From contig CALMAB010000646.1 of the NCBI GenBank assembly GCA_937858325.1, positions 1-35,780 of the forward strand: a DNA stretch of 35,780 nt, given 5' to 3'. Source of the stretch: an uncultured Acetobacteraceae bacterium (lineage in GTDB: Bacteria; Pseudomonadota; Alphaproteobacteria; Acetobacterales; Acetobacteraceae). The notes under the pieces were generated by a model that worked only from the letters and a program-made list of their open reading frames with translations, did no database searches and was not told where the DNA came from. The stretch's first letter is position 1. The number at the start of each line of letters is the position of its first letter. Of this stretch, positions 18,393 through 26,260 are shown in pieces. Position numbers and translations under genes: made by a program.

Positions 18393-20635
18393 TCGCCGAT
18401 CTGCCGCCTCACGAGACCGCCTGGCTGGCTACATTCTTTGCTGCCCCTAATGAGCTGACCTGGGCGATGCTCGAAGCCAATACGGCACCCGCGCTCACTG
18501 CCCAGGTGAGGCCATGGCTCGACGAACTTGTCCGCAAGCCCGAGACGGCAACCGTGGTCCTTCCCCTGGTGCGGGCGGGCGGGCCCGTCGGATGGTATGC
18601 GGCGAGCGCCGACCCGAGGAGCAGCGACGTCTTGACCTCGGAACTACGCGCCTGGTTCGGACCCTCGTATTTGGCCCGCTTCGAGCCCGCGCTGGCGGGA
18701 ACCCGCGACGCGCGAGTCCGGGCGCTGCGCTCGCGCTTTGCAGGCGGCGTCCTTCTCTTCAGCGGCGCGACCGCCGCCGGCAACGCCAAGATCGCCGAGC
18801 GCCTCATCGCATTCGCCAACCTGCGAAGCCTACGACCGCCAACGTGGCGTGAGATCCCCCGGCCTGTGGGCCGCATCCGCGCCGACTTCGACCGCGCCTT
18901 GCTGGCGCAAGATGAACATGGCGCCACCGCGATGCTCGCTGAGTTGCGCAGCACCGGACGGCTAAATGAAGAGAACCTGCGTTACCTCGAGGTGCGCCTA
19001 CAAGCGGGCCTCGGCTATTGGCCGCAGCTTGCCCGCAACCCCTGGCTGATCACGACCCTTTCGGACCTGGGGCCACCGCCGCAGACACTGGCCGACCTTG
19101 TTGAAGCGCTTTATCGCACCTTCGTCGAACCGCTTGAGGCCAGCGGCGGCTCCGATCAACTGCTACAAGCCTTCGAAACGGCGATCGCGCGACCTTACCC
19201 ACGCCTTTTCGCCTCGCGGCGGGGTGTGCGCACCACGCGGGTGGTCAAAGCGTTCCTGCTGTTCGAGCGCCTGCGCCCTCAGCCCACCGCTGCGATCATC
19301 GCCGAACTGCGGGACCTGTTGCCGGAGTCTGAACATCGCTCGCCGCTGTTTGCGGCGCTGTCGGCTGATATCGCATCCCCGCCGGGGGCGCCGGAGGACG
19401 TCGGGGCCGAAGCCGACACGGCCTTCGACGACGGCGAAGTCGATCGGGCCTTCGAGCTTTATATGGCCACGCCCATAGGGCGGAAGACCTTGAACCGGCT
19501 CCTGCTGTGTGGCGATCAGATCGGCGTTGACGGCCGGCAGCGCCTTCTAGCGCGGCTCGACAGCGTGGATCCTGGTCTGCTTGCCGAGTTGTCCGCTCCG
19601 CAGCAGCGGCGGTTCACCGAGTTACGCGCAGCCACGACTGGCGCTCCGGAGTCGGCGCCGCAAAATCCCTGGATCGCTTGGGCAGAGCAGTTGCGGCAGG
19701 GGCGCGATCTGATGGCAGCCGAGCGCGCGGTCGGCCAAGCGCCCGTCACCTGGGACATTGCCGAATTCCACGCCAGCGAAGCGTTCAGTTCGCAATTCGC
19801 CGAACTGATCGGCAATCTCAACGGCGAGGCGGCCGTCGTCGCTCGCCAGTCGGTCGCCGCCCTGATTGCGGCTTTCTTCCCACCGGCCCTCCCCCCGGCG
19901 GCGGCGCTGCGGCCAGTCGCGGCCGTGTTATTCCTGCTTTTGGCGATGGACGACCCGCTCTCGCACGCCGACCTCGAACTCTTGGCGCAACTCGTCGGCC
20001 ATCGCCTGGAACTGGGGCTCACCGCTGGCGACTACGCGGAAATGGTGCGCGATTTGCGCGACGTGCGGGAGCGCGTCGCGTCCTACGCCAACCTCCCGTG
20101 GAGCCTTGACCTCTGCGAGGCCTTGGCCCTCGCTCCGGCAGCGGGCGCCGCCGCCCAGGAGACACGGCTCGGCTTCTTCATGGCGGTGCTGGGCGAAGCC
20201 CAAAGAATGAGCCACCGCTTGCAGCCGCCTGACCTGTTCACACTCGACCTTCTCGCCAAGGACTTCCATGTCGAGGACGGGGCGCTTGGATGGTTGCAGC
20301 AGGTCCGCACCAAGGCTGAGGCAAGCGACGGGCCAAACCTCGCCGGCAAGCGGATCGGCATCTACACTTTGGCGGAGGCGGCGGGCGCCCGCGCCAAGGC
20401 GGCGCTGGAAGCAATGTATCCTGCGTGTCGCGTCGAGGTAAACTCAGACCTCGTCTGCAGCGCGCAACTCGCGAGCCTCGCCGACGGAGCCGATCTGTTC
20501 GTCTTCGCCTGGAAGAGCAGCAGCCACCAAGCCTTCTACTGCGTGAAGGATGCCATGGCCCCGCGCGAGCCGGTTTGGGCATCGGGCAAAGGCACCGCGA
20601 GCATTCTGCGAGCGGTGGCCGATAGCTTCAACTAG
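18389..20635 (+). CDS. dpdD: DpdD, Dpd-system protein of unknown function
   Basis: A 748-residue protein, mostly alpha-helical and rich in Ala/Leu repeats of a TPR/HEAT-like appearance (for example ELRSTGRLNEENLRYLEVRL and AFELYMATPIGRKTLNRLLL). The last 100 residues (GKRIGIYTLAEAAGARAKAAL, ADLFVFAWKSSSHQAFYCVK) look like a small alpha/beta nucleotide- or DNA-binding domain. I assign DpdD from size, position at the end of the restriction operon and family memory; no motif proves it. GTG start at 18389 overlaps the dpdK stop. This gene ends the operon, and an IS630 remnant follows. Confidence 0.72.
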   Translation: MIADLPPHETAWLATFFAAPNELTWAMLEANTAPALTAQVRPWLDELVRKPETATVVLPLVRAGGPVGWYAASADPRSSDVLTSELRAWFGPSYLARFEPALAGTRDARVRALRSRFAGGVLLFSGATAAGNAKIAERLIAFANLRSLRPPTWREIPRPVGRIRADFDRALLAQDEHGATAMLAELRSTGRLNEENLRYLEVRLQAGLGYWPQLARNPWLITTLSDLGPPPQTLADLVEALYRTFVEPLEASGGSDQLLQAFETAIARPYPRLFASRRGVRTTRVVKAFLLFERLRPQPTAAIIAELRDLLPESEHRSPLFAALSADIASPPGAPEDVGAEADTAFDDGEVDRAFELYMATPIGRKTLNRLLLCGDQIGVDGRQRLLARLDSVDPGLLAELSAPQQRRFTELRAATTGAPESAPQNPWIAWAEQLRQGRDLMAAERAVGQAPVTWDIAEFHASEAFSSQFAELIGNLNGEAAVVARQSVAALIAAFFPPALPPAAALRPVAAVLFLLLAMDDPLSHADLELLAQLVGHRLELGLTAGDYAEMVRDLRDVRERVASYANLPWSLDLCEALALAPAAGAAAQETRLGFFMAVLGEAQRMSHRLQPPDLFTLDLLAKDFHVEDGALGWLQQVRTKAEASDGPNLAGKRIGIYTLAEAAGARAKAALEAMYPACRVEVNSDLVCSAQLASLADGADLFVFAWKSSSHQAFYCVKDAMAPREPVWASGKGTASILRAVADSFN

Positions 20636-20712
20636 TGGTCCGAGTTGGAAGTGGCCTTGCATTTTGATGAGTTCGGCGGGACGGTGAGGCCGTCGAGCAC
20701 CGGAGGTGCGTC

Positions 20713-20870
20713 GTGCCGCGAGGATCCAAGGCTGTCGTGTTGCAGGTGTCTGAGGCCGAGCGGACCGAGTTGCGACGGCTGCTGCGCTGGCGCGGCGTTG
20801 GGCAGGTTTTGGCGCAGCGCATCCTGGTGGTGCTGGCCTGCGCCGAGCCCGGTGCGACTGAGATGGTTCC
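20713..20870 (+). pseudogene. IS630-type transposase, N-terminal remnant
   Basis: From a GTG at 20713, with GGAGG 8-12 bases upstream, the reading frame gives LQVSEAERTELRRLLRWR, then QVLAQRILVVLACAEPG. This is the opening helix-turn-helix region of IS630-family transposases. The similarity ends near 20865 and the frame then runs into unrelated sequence and stops at 20901. The 77 bp between the dpdD stop (20635) and this start probably hold the left end of the element. No catalytic region or right end is present. The remnant fills the roughly 310-bp gap between the convergent dpdD and queC ends; I see no clear intrinsic terminator there. Confidence 0.6.
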
Positions 20871-20944
20871 GCCTCTTCGGACAGTTTGGCGGCCTGGTTA
20901 AGCTCGGCCCTGGTTGTTGTCAGGTCGCCAGTTTCGCCATACCC

Positions 20945-21652
20945 TTAGTTGGGCCGGCTTTTGAGGACGTGCGTAGCCCACCCTTGCGCTCGAAGTTTGC
21001 AAGCTGGGCAGGTCCCGCTGACCCAGCCCCAGGAGTGTCGGTGTGCGTCGTCGCCGTTGTAACAGGTCTCGGTCTCGTCCAGGACCAGGTCCACAAGGGC
21101 GTCGCCGCCTAGATCGTGAGCCAACGCCCAGGTTTCTGCCTTGTCGCGCCACATCAGAGGCGTGTGGACCACGAAGCGCGTCTCCATGCCCAGGTTGAGC
21201 GCGACCTGCATTGCCTTCACCGTGTCGTCCCGGCAATCCGGGTAGCCGGAGTAGTCCGTCTCGCACACGCCGGCGACGAGGTGCTTGAAGCCGCGCCGGT
21301 AAGCGATGGTCGCGGCGAAGGTGAGGAACAGCAAGTTACGGCCCGGCACGAAGGTGCTGGGCAAGCCGTTCGCCTGCATCGTGATCTCCGCGTCGCGGGT
21401 CAGCGCCGTCTCGCTCACCTGGCCGAGCACGCCCAGATCGACCATGTGATCGTCGCCCAGCTTGCTTGCCCACGCGGGGAACGCCTGGCGCAACGCGTCC
21501 AGCACCTGCGGGCGCACTTCCAGTTCCACCCGGTGGCGCTGGCGGTAGTCGAAGCCTACTGTCTCCACGCGGTCATACCGGTCCAGCGCCCATGCAAGGC
21601 AGGTCGTGCTGTCCTGCCCGCCGGAGAACAGCACGAGGGCGCCGTCACTCAC
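20945..21652 (-). CDS. queC: QueC, 7-cyano-7-deazaguanine (preQ0) synthase
   Basis: A 235-residue enzyme that turns 7-carboxy-7-deazaguanine into preQ0 with ATP and ammonia, the last step supplying DpdA. The PP-loop SGGQDS is at residues 10-15. The C-terminal zinc region reads [17 protein letters not shown] followed by [11 protein letters not shown]. Normal QueC has four cysteines there; in this branch the second usually lies in a WGYGCG-type context. Here the codon is AGC, serine, leaving three cysteines. The GTG at 21652 overlaps the queD stop as GTGA, and the longer upstream frame is proline/arginine-rich antisense-like sequence. Last gene of the minus-strand modification operon. Confidence 0.9.
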   Translation of the reverse strand: MSDGALVLFSGGQDSTTCLAWALDRYDRVETVGFDYRQRHRVELEVRPQVLDALRQAFPAWASKLGDDHMVDLGVLGQVSETALTRDAEITMQANGLPSTFVPGRNLLFLTFAATIAYRRGFKHLVAGVCETDYSGYPDCRDDTVKAMQVALNLGMETRFVVHTPLMWRDKAETWALAHDLGGDALVDLVLDETETCYNGDDAHRHSWGWVSGTCPACKLRAQGWATHVLKSRPN

Positions 21653-22026
21653 GTGCTGCTGCCCGGCCCGAAATAGGCACAGCTCTCGCCGTTGCTGTCG
21701 CGATGCACGACCACTCGGGCGAGGCCGGGGCAGGCGGGGCACACGGCGCGCCAGATCCAAGCGGCCAGGTTCTCCATGGTGGCCGGGCCAAGTCCAGTCA
21801 CCTCGTCGAGGAAACGGTGGTCGAGCCCGTCGCGCGCCCCTTCCAGTGCCCGCTCAAGCAGACCGAGATCCAGCACCATGCCCGTGGCCGGGTCAGGGGT
21901 GCCGCGCACGACGACCTCGGCGCGATAGGAGTGGCCGTGGATGCGCCGGCTTGGCTCGGCGTCCATCGCCCGCCCGGGCAAAGTGTGGGCCGCCTCGAAG
22001 CGGAACTGCTTGGCGAGCTCAAACAC
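21649..22026 (-). CDS. queD: QueD-family 6-carboxy-5,6,7,8-tetrahydropterin synthase
   Basis: A 125-residue PTPS-fold enzyme for the second step towards preQ0, from dihydroneopterin triphosphate to 6-carboxytetrahydropterin. Zinc-binding histidines are visible at H14 (FEAAH) and H30/H32 (IHGHSY), and the Asp-His pair at D69-H70 (LDHRF). The position of the catalytic cysteine of E. coli QueD (CGRLHGHS) is serine here (SRRIHGHS). I recall other proteobacterial proteins annotated as QueD with the same SRRIHGHSY signature, so this may be a subfamily trait and not a defect. It starts 3 bp after queE and overlaps queC by 4 bp. Confidence 0.87.
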   Translation of the reverse strand: MFELAKQFRFEAAHTLPGRAMDAEPSRRIHGHSYRAEVVVRGTPDPATGMVLDLGLLERALEGARDGLDHRFLDEVTGLGPATMENLAAWIWRAVCPACPGLARVVVHRDSNGESCAYFGPGSST

Positions 22027-22029
22027 GGG

Positions 22030-22665
22030 TTAGGGTATCCCGATTAGCTTGTGGGTCTGCAGGCTCAGCCGCCAACCAGGGTGTGCCAGGCAGTAGGCCA
22101 CCGCGGCTTGCGTGTTGGCAGCGCGGTCAGGCCCGTCCATGGGCTGCAACCAGCGATGGGCGAAGTGCAGGTCGTGGGGCAGCGCGTCCGGTTCCAGCCC
22201 AGGCTGCGGGTAGATCAGCTTCAGCTCCGAGCCCGCGCGCAGCCGCCACGGCGCGCCGGCCTTGGGGCTGACCGTCACCCAATCCAGCCCCGGCGGCGGG
22301 TCGAGCGTGCCGTTGGTCTCCACCGCCGCTTCGAAGCCGCGCGCGTGCACGGCCTCGACCAGGGCCGCGTCGAGCTGGAGCAGCGGCTCGCCACCGGTGA
22401 ACACGACGTAGCGTTCCCTGTCCCCGCCGGACCAGGCCGCCTCGACGGCCTGCGCCAATGCTTGCGCGTCCGCGAAGCGGCCGCCGCCGGGTCCGTCAAG
22501 GCCCATGAAGTCGGTGTCGCAGAAGCGGCAGGCCGCTTCCGCCCGGTCTTCCTCGCGGCCGGACCAAAGGTTGCAGCCGGCGAAGCGGCAGAACACGGAT
22601 GCCCGCCCGGCCCGGGCACCTTCGCCTTGTAATGTCGCAAACAGCTCCTTGACGGCGTAAGTCAC
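22030..22665 (-). CDS. queE: QueE, 7-carboxy-7-deazaguanine synthase (radical SAM)
   Basis: A 211-residue radical SAM enzyme that makes 7-carboxy-7-deazaguanine from 6-carboxytetrahydropterin. The cluster-binding loop is the extended CX14CX2C form (C31, C46, C49; AGCNLWSG ... CRFCDTDF), known from Burkholderia QueE. The block FTGGEPLLQLD is the SAM-contact GGEP motif. I chose the GTG at 22665 (VTYAVKELFATLQGEG) because GGGGGAGG stands about 8 bases upstream and the protein then has normal family length. The open frame extends to an ATG at 22749, but that extension would overlap dpdB and is arginine-rich. It begins 16 bp after the dpdB stop. Confidence 0.9.
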   Translation of the reverse strand: MTYAVKELFATLQGEGARAGRASVFCRFAGCNLWSGREEDRAEAACRFCDTDFMGLDGPGGGRFADAQALAQAVEAAWSGGDRERYVVFTGGEPLLQLDAALVEAVHARGFEAAVETNGTLDPPPGLDWVTVSPKAGAPWRLRAGSELKLIYPQPGLEPDALPHDLHFAHRWLQPMDGPDRAANTQAAVAYCLAHPGWRLSLQTHKLIGIP

Positions 22666-22681
22666 CGGCCGCCCCTCCCCC

Positions 22682-23797
22682 TTAATCACCCGCCGTGCGA
22701 AACAACGGCGACTCAGCCAAATCCGCCGTCCGCCTCGCCCGGATCGCATGTCGAACCAGCCCGATTAAGTGCTGCGACAGCACCGCGATGTCGCGCGGGT
22801 TGTTCTGGATTGCCCGCCAGTGCCGTACGTCGCCGCCGCCGAAGTCCCACTCGCCCTCGGTCCAAGCGGCCTGGTCGGCCAGGCAGGCCAAGCCGTGCCG
22901 GAAGCCATCGCAGGTGTCGGCCCCTTCCACCTGGTAGAGCAGATCCATGACGTGGCCCATCGCCACGATGCCGGCGCCATGCACCAGCCGCGACGTCTTG
23001 GGAGTCTTCCGGTCCCACGCCACGTCCGGGAAAGTAGCGCGCACGGCCCAGAAATATTCGGCGAGCACGCGGTAGCACGGCTCGGCCCCGCCCGCGCGCC
23101 GCGCCAGGTCGCGCATTGCGCCGCCGCCCGCAAGCGAGTTCATCACCACCCGTTGCAGCGCCGTGTCGCTGACCACGCCTCCCGGATTGGTGTGCTGGTG
23201 CACCTTGCCCTCCAGCGGCGAGCCCTTCTCCCAGTTCAGCCGCGCGGCGAGATCGGCCGCCAGCGCACGGTCCGATAGGCGCCGCGGCAGGCCGCCCTCC
23301 ACCGTGGGCAGCAACTCGTAGATCAGCGACTTGGGCAGCGGTCGGGTATTGTTGATGAGCACGAACTGCCGGCGCAACTCGGCCTCGTCGGCGCAGACCA
23401 GGGCGGAGACGAACACCTCGAAGCGCTTGCCCTCGATCTGCGAGAGCGCGGTCAGGCGCTGCTGCCCGTCCACCACAAAGCCCGGGGGACCGTCGGACAA
23501 GTCCACCGTCACCCGGCAGGTGCCGGCCGGCCCGTCCTCGACCGCCATGCCCCGGGTGAAGGCGACAACGACCGGATTGGGCAGCACGGCGTGCTCCGTT
23601 TCCAGGTAGTCGCGGATCTCGCGGATGTGGGCGGCGATCTGCGGCCGCTGAAAGCCGCTCAGCCGCCCCTCCCCGTCGCGGCCCGCGCGCTCGATGACGG
23701 CGAAGCGCATCAAGTCCTCGGCGCTAGCCACGAAGGAGAGGACCTGGTGCCGCGGGCTCTGACTGGCGCGGATGGCGGAAAAGGTCAGCTTGCTCAT
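22682..23797 (-). CDS. dpdB: DpdB, DGQHR/DndB-like partner of DpdA
   Basis: A 371-residue member of the DGQHR (DndB/ParB-like) group. The signature is FVVDGQQRLTAL with DGQQR at 110-114, preceded by LSGFQRPQIAAHIREIRDYL (FQR at 49-51) and followed by QFVLINNTRPLPKSLIYELLP, all typical of this family. DpdB is required with DpdA for inserting preQ0 into DNA in Salmonella and is thought to use ATP. The ATG at 23797 has AGAGGAGG upstream and lies 74 bp inside the end of dpdA, a long overlap that suggests coupled translation. The C-terminus is the block EGEWDFGGGDVRHWRAIQNNP, shared in form with the second DGQHR gene upstream. Confidence 0.86.
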   Translation of the reverse strand: MSKLTFSAIRASQSPRHQVLSFVASAEDLMRFAVIERAGRDGEGRLSGFQRPQIAAHIREIRDYLETEHAVLPNPVVVAFTRGMAVEDGPAGTCRVTVDLSDGPPGFVVDGQQRLTALSQIEGKRFEVFVSALVCADEAELRRQFVLINNTRPLPKSLIYELLPTVEGGLPRRLSDRALAADLAARLNWEKGSPLEGKVHQHTNPGGVVSDTALQRVVMNSLAGGGAMRDLARRAGGAEPCYRVLAEYFWAVRATFPDVAWDRKTPKTSRLVHGAGIVAMGHVMDLLYQVEGADTCDGFRHGLACLADQAAWTEGEWDFGGGDVRHWRAIQNNPRDIAVLSQHLIGLVRHAIRARRTADLAESPLFRTAGD

Positions 23798-25097
23798 CGG
23801 GGCGGGTGCCCTCCTCTGGGCCGGGCAGGTCGTTCACGAGGGTCTTGAAGACGGCAAGGTTGTGAATGCCCCGCCTCTTGTTGCGGTTGCTGCCGCGGAA
23901 CACCAGGGCTTCGATGCCCAACTCGCGGCACACCCGGCAAGCGCAACGTTCCCAGGGCCGCTCGGTCAGAGTGCGCCGGTAGCGGTTGCGCAGCGCCGGG
24001 TCGCCGTCCGCGGGGTGGGTCGCCCGGCGCAGCAGGCCCGGCTCGTCGTAGGCCATCACGGCGTCGAGCGCCTCGTCCAGCCCTGCCTCCCCGCGGCCGT
24101 AGGCGCGCAGCGACTCCAGCGCCCGGCGTTCCAGGCGCTGCAGGTCCTCCTGCCGCACCTTCCCCTCCTTGGCCAGGCGCTGCAGCTTGGGGTTCTCCGT
24201 CGCTTGCGGCACCCGCAGCGCGGTGTAGTAGTCGAGCCCGGTGCCGGGGCGGCGCAGGTAGTAGTTGCAGCGCGCATCCTTGAACGCTCGGCGCAGCGGC
24301 GAGGTCGTGTCGAAGCTCGTGATGCCGAACGGGACAAACTCCTGGATGTCCTCGGCCTTGGCGAAGCCGAGCACGTGCATCGCCGCATCGTGCGGGATCG
24401 CGTCACGGACTGCGCGCAGGCACGCTTTCACCTGCGGCGTGCGCAGCGGGACCGTGCCGCCCACGGCGAGATAGCGATAGCCCATCCGGCACAGGTCGCG
24501 CGCGGCTTTTGCCATGCTGACCGGCGACCAGCCTTGCACAACGCCGAGCGGGGTGAAGCGACCCTCCATCGGGCGGCTCGCGCGCAGGAAGGTTTCGGCG
24601 TTGGCCAGCGTGAGGTCGAAGCGCCGCCGCGCCTCGTCCCGTGCCATCGCGGACGGGAAGCGGGCCGGGTCGTCATCCTCGTGGAACTCGAAGATGATGT
24701 GATCCACCGAGCAGCCATGGGTGAACTCGCCGTCCTCGTAGAAAGCGAGCATGTCTTCGGGCGTATAGGGCGGCGTGCTCTCCTTCACGTAGGCGAAGGC
24801 GCCGCAGTCGCCGAACACCGGCATGTGTCGGAAGCGCGGCCCGTCCAGGCGCAAGAAGGCGCGGGCGCCCGCACGGCGAAAGGCCATGGCTTGGGCTTCG
24901 CTATACTTGCCGCCGCCCAGCCGACCCTTGCCCACCGCGGCGCGCGAGACCAGCATGCCGTCGTAGGGCGGGGTGTCCATGTGCTCGTGCGGGTATTCAT
25001 CATCCCAGTAAGCTTGTCTCCCGGGGGCATTGCGGTCCCCCTCGAAATCGAAGCCAGGGTCCACGTAGTCCATCGTATCGGCGAAGATGAACTTCAT
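23724..25097 (-). CDS. dpdA: DpdA, TGT-like DNA-guanine transglycosylase
   Basis: A 457-residue tRNA-guanine transglycosylase homologue that exchanges guanine in DNA for preQ0. It begins MKFIFADTMDYVDPGFDF, characteristic of the DpdA branch. TGT-equivalent features: FGDCGAF with D97, SVDH with D132, GVVQGW at 186-191, LAVGGTV, and FDTTSPLRRAF with D263 where TGT has its nucleophilic aspartate. The zinc site is C385, C387, C390 and H412 (CACRVC ... IH). The ATG at 25097 overlaps the upstream gene as ATGA; the frame is open to 25217 but the extra 40 residues look non-coding. About 45 residues follow the zinc histidine, and this tail overlaps dpdB. Confidence 0.93.
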   Translation of the reverse strand: MKFIFADTMDYVDPGFDFEGDRNAPGRQAYWDDEYPHEHMDTPPYDGMLVSRAAVGKGRLGGGKYSEAQAMAFRRAGARAFLRLDGPRFRHMPVFGDCGAFAYVKESTPPYTPEDMLAFYEDGEFTHGCSVDHIIFEFHEDDDPARFPSAMARDEARRRFDLTLANAETFLRASRPMEGRFTPLGVVQGWSPVSMAKAARDLCRMGYRYLAVGGTVPLRTPQVKACLRAVRDAIPHDAAMHVLGFAKAEDIQEFVPFGITSFDTTSPLRRAFKDARCNYYLRRPGTGLDYYTALRVPQATENPKLQRLAKEGKVRQEDLQRLERRALESLRAYGRGEAGLDEALDAVMAYDEPGLLRRATHPADGDPALRNRYRRTLTERPWERCACRVCRELGIEALVFRGSNRNKRRGIHNLAVFKTLVNDLPGPEEGTRPDEQADLFRHPRQSEPAAPGPLLRG

Positions 25098-26260
25098 CGG
25101 CCGGCCGGAGGACGCCGCGACAGGTCGCGGTCGATCTGGGCTAGGTGCTCGCCCAGACGGGTGACGTGCTGCGGAGTGCTCTGCACCTCGTTCCAGCGCC
25201 AGCCCAGCCCCTCCCACACGCCCTCGGTCCAGCGGCAGTGCGGGGCAATGCGGGCGAGTGAGGCGTGCACCTCAGCTTCCGGGTGCGGCGAGCTGTCCGC
25301 CCGGAGCATGATAGGGTCCATAAGCATACCCATGGCCCGAATGCCGGCTGAGTGCATTAGTCGGCTTTCCGAAGGTGGGCGGCCCCAGGCTTCCGGAAAG
25401 GCATTGCGCACTGCTGCCCAGTAAAGCACCAGCGTGTGCAGCATGGCGGCGGTGTCCCCGGCGCGGCTTTGCCCACCGCTCGGCGGGCAGTAAGGCCGCA
25501 ACGCCCCCGTATGGCCACGTAGGTTGCGGCGGATCGCCTCAGACAGCGCAGTATCAACGACGATGCCGCGTGCGTCCGGACCGTCCGATTCTCGGCGGAT
25601 CAAACCGTGGAACGGTGAGGCCGGGTCCCGGCTCAGGGCGTTGCAGAGTTCGCTCGGCAGTCGCCGCGCTGCCAGATCGCGGGGCAACTCAGTCCCGACC
25701 TCAGGCAGCAACTCGTCGATGAGTCGCGTCGGCAGGGGCTTGGCCTTGTTGACCAGAATGAACTGCTCGCGCTGGACGGCGAGGTCGGGGGCGACGAAGC
25801 CCACCACCGGAACGGGGAGCAACTTCGCCCCTTTTGCGCGTGCGAGCGCGAGTGAGCGTTGCTGCCCGTCCACGATCCAGGCCGCACGTTCACCCTCAGC
25901 GCGCACGGGCAATACAAGGGTGCCTGCGTCTGCCGTCGCGGCCATCCCGTCCGGGCGCGGACCACGGCTGGAACGGAATGCCACGTCCGAGGAGAGCGCG
26001 AGAACGATGGCGTTCGGAAACAATGCGGGGCCGCGGCTGAGGAATTCGGCGATTGACTTGACGTGCGCGCGCACCTCCCTGCGCTGGAAGCCGCGCAGGT
26101 GCCCGCCATCCCGGCGGATGCGGCTGATGTCGGCGACGCGCGCGACGTCGGGGCCGAAGAGGAAGAACGAGAACACGTCCACGCCGCCCTGCGCCGTTTT
26201 GAGGGCGCGCACCACAAGGCGGTCGGCCGCGGCTTGCAGCGCGGGAACATCGGCCTTCAT
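25094..26260 (-). CDS. Second DGQHR (DpdB/DndB-like) protein
   Basis: A 388-residue paralogue-like relative of the dpdB product encoded on the other side of dpdA. It has the same order of landmarks: LRGFQRREVRAHVKSIAEFL (FQR 58-60), WIVDGQQRSLALA (DGQQR 131-135), QFILVNKAKPLPTRLIDELLP, an ARGIVVDTALSEAIRRNL block like VVSDTALQRVVMNSL in dpdB, LMHSAGIRAMGMLMDP, and CRWTEGVWEGLGWRWNEVQSTP at the end. Similarity is regional, so this is an old divergence, not a recent duplication. I chose the ATG at 26260, overlapping the dpdC stop as ATGA, over one 24 bp upstream. Whether it replaces, assists or regulates DpdB is unknown. Confidence 0.84.
   Translation of the reverse strand: MKADVPALQAAADRLVVRALKTAQGGVDVFSFFLFGPDVARVADISRIRRDGGHLRGFQRREVRAHVKSIAEFLSRGPALFPNAIVLALSSDVAFRSSRGPRPDGMAATADAGTLVLPVRAEGERAAWIVDGQQRSLALARAKGAKLLPVPVVGFVAPDLAVQREQFILVNKAKPLPTRLIDELLPEVGTELPRDLAARRLPSELCNALSRDPASPFHGLIRRESDGPDARGIVVDTALSEAIRRNLRGHTGALRPYCPPSGGQSRAGDTAAMLHTLVLYWAAVRNAFPEAWGRPPSESRLMHSAGIRAMGMLMDPIMLRADSSPHPEAEVHASLARIAPHCRWTEGVWEGLGWRWNEVQSTPQHVTRLGEHLAQIDRDLSRRPPAGR

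Noticed and set aside
9483-20635. Assignment of the ATPase/helicase/PLD cluster to BREX, DISARM or Dnd
   Set aside because: DISARM has a PLD protein and helicase, and BREX a large ATPase, but no methylase, PglZ or Dnd sulfur-transfer gene is present, while DpdA and QueC/D/E lie next to the cluster.
23772-25424. A 550-residue open frame on the plus strand, antisense to dpdA
   Set aside because: It is rich in Val/Ala/His/Arg in the manner of a GC-rich complementary frame, has no domain, and lies opposite dpdA, whose motifs are unmistakable.
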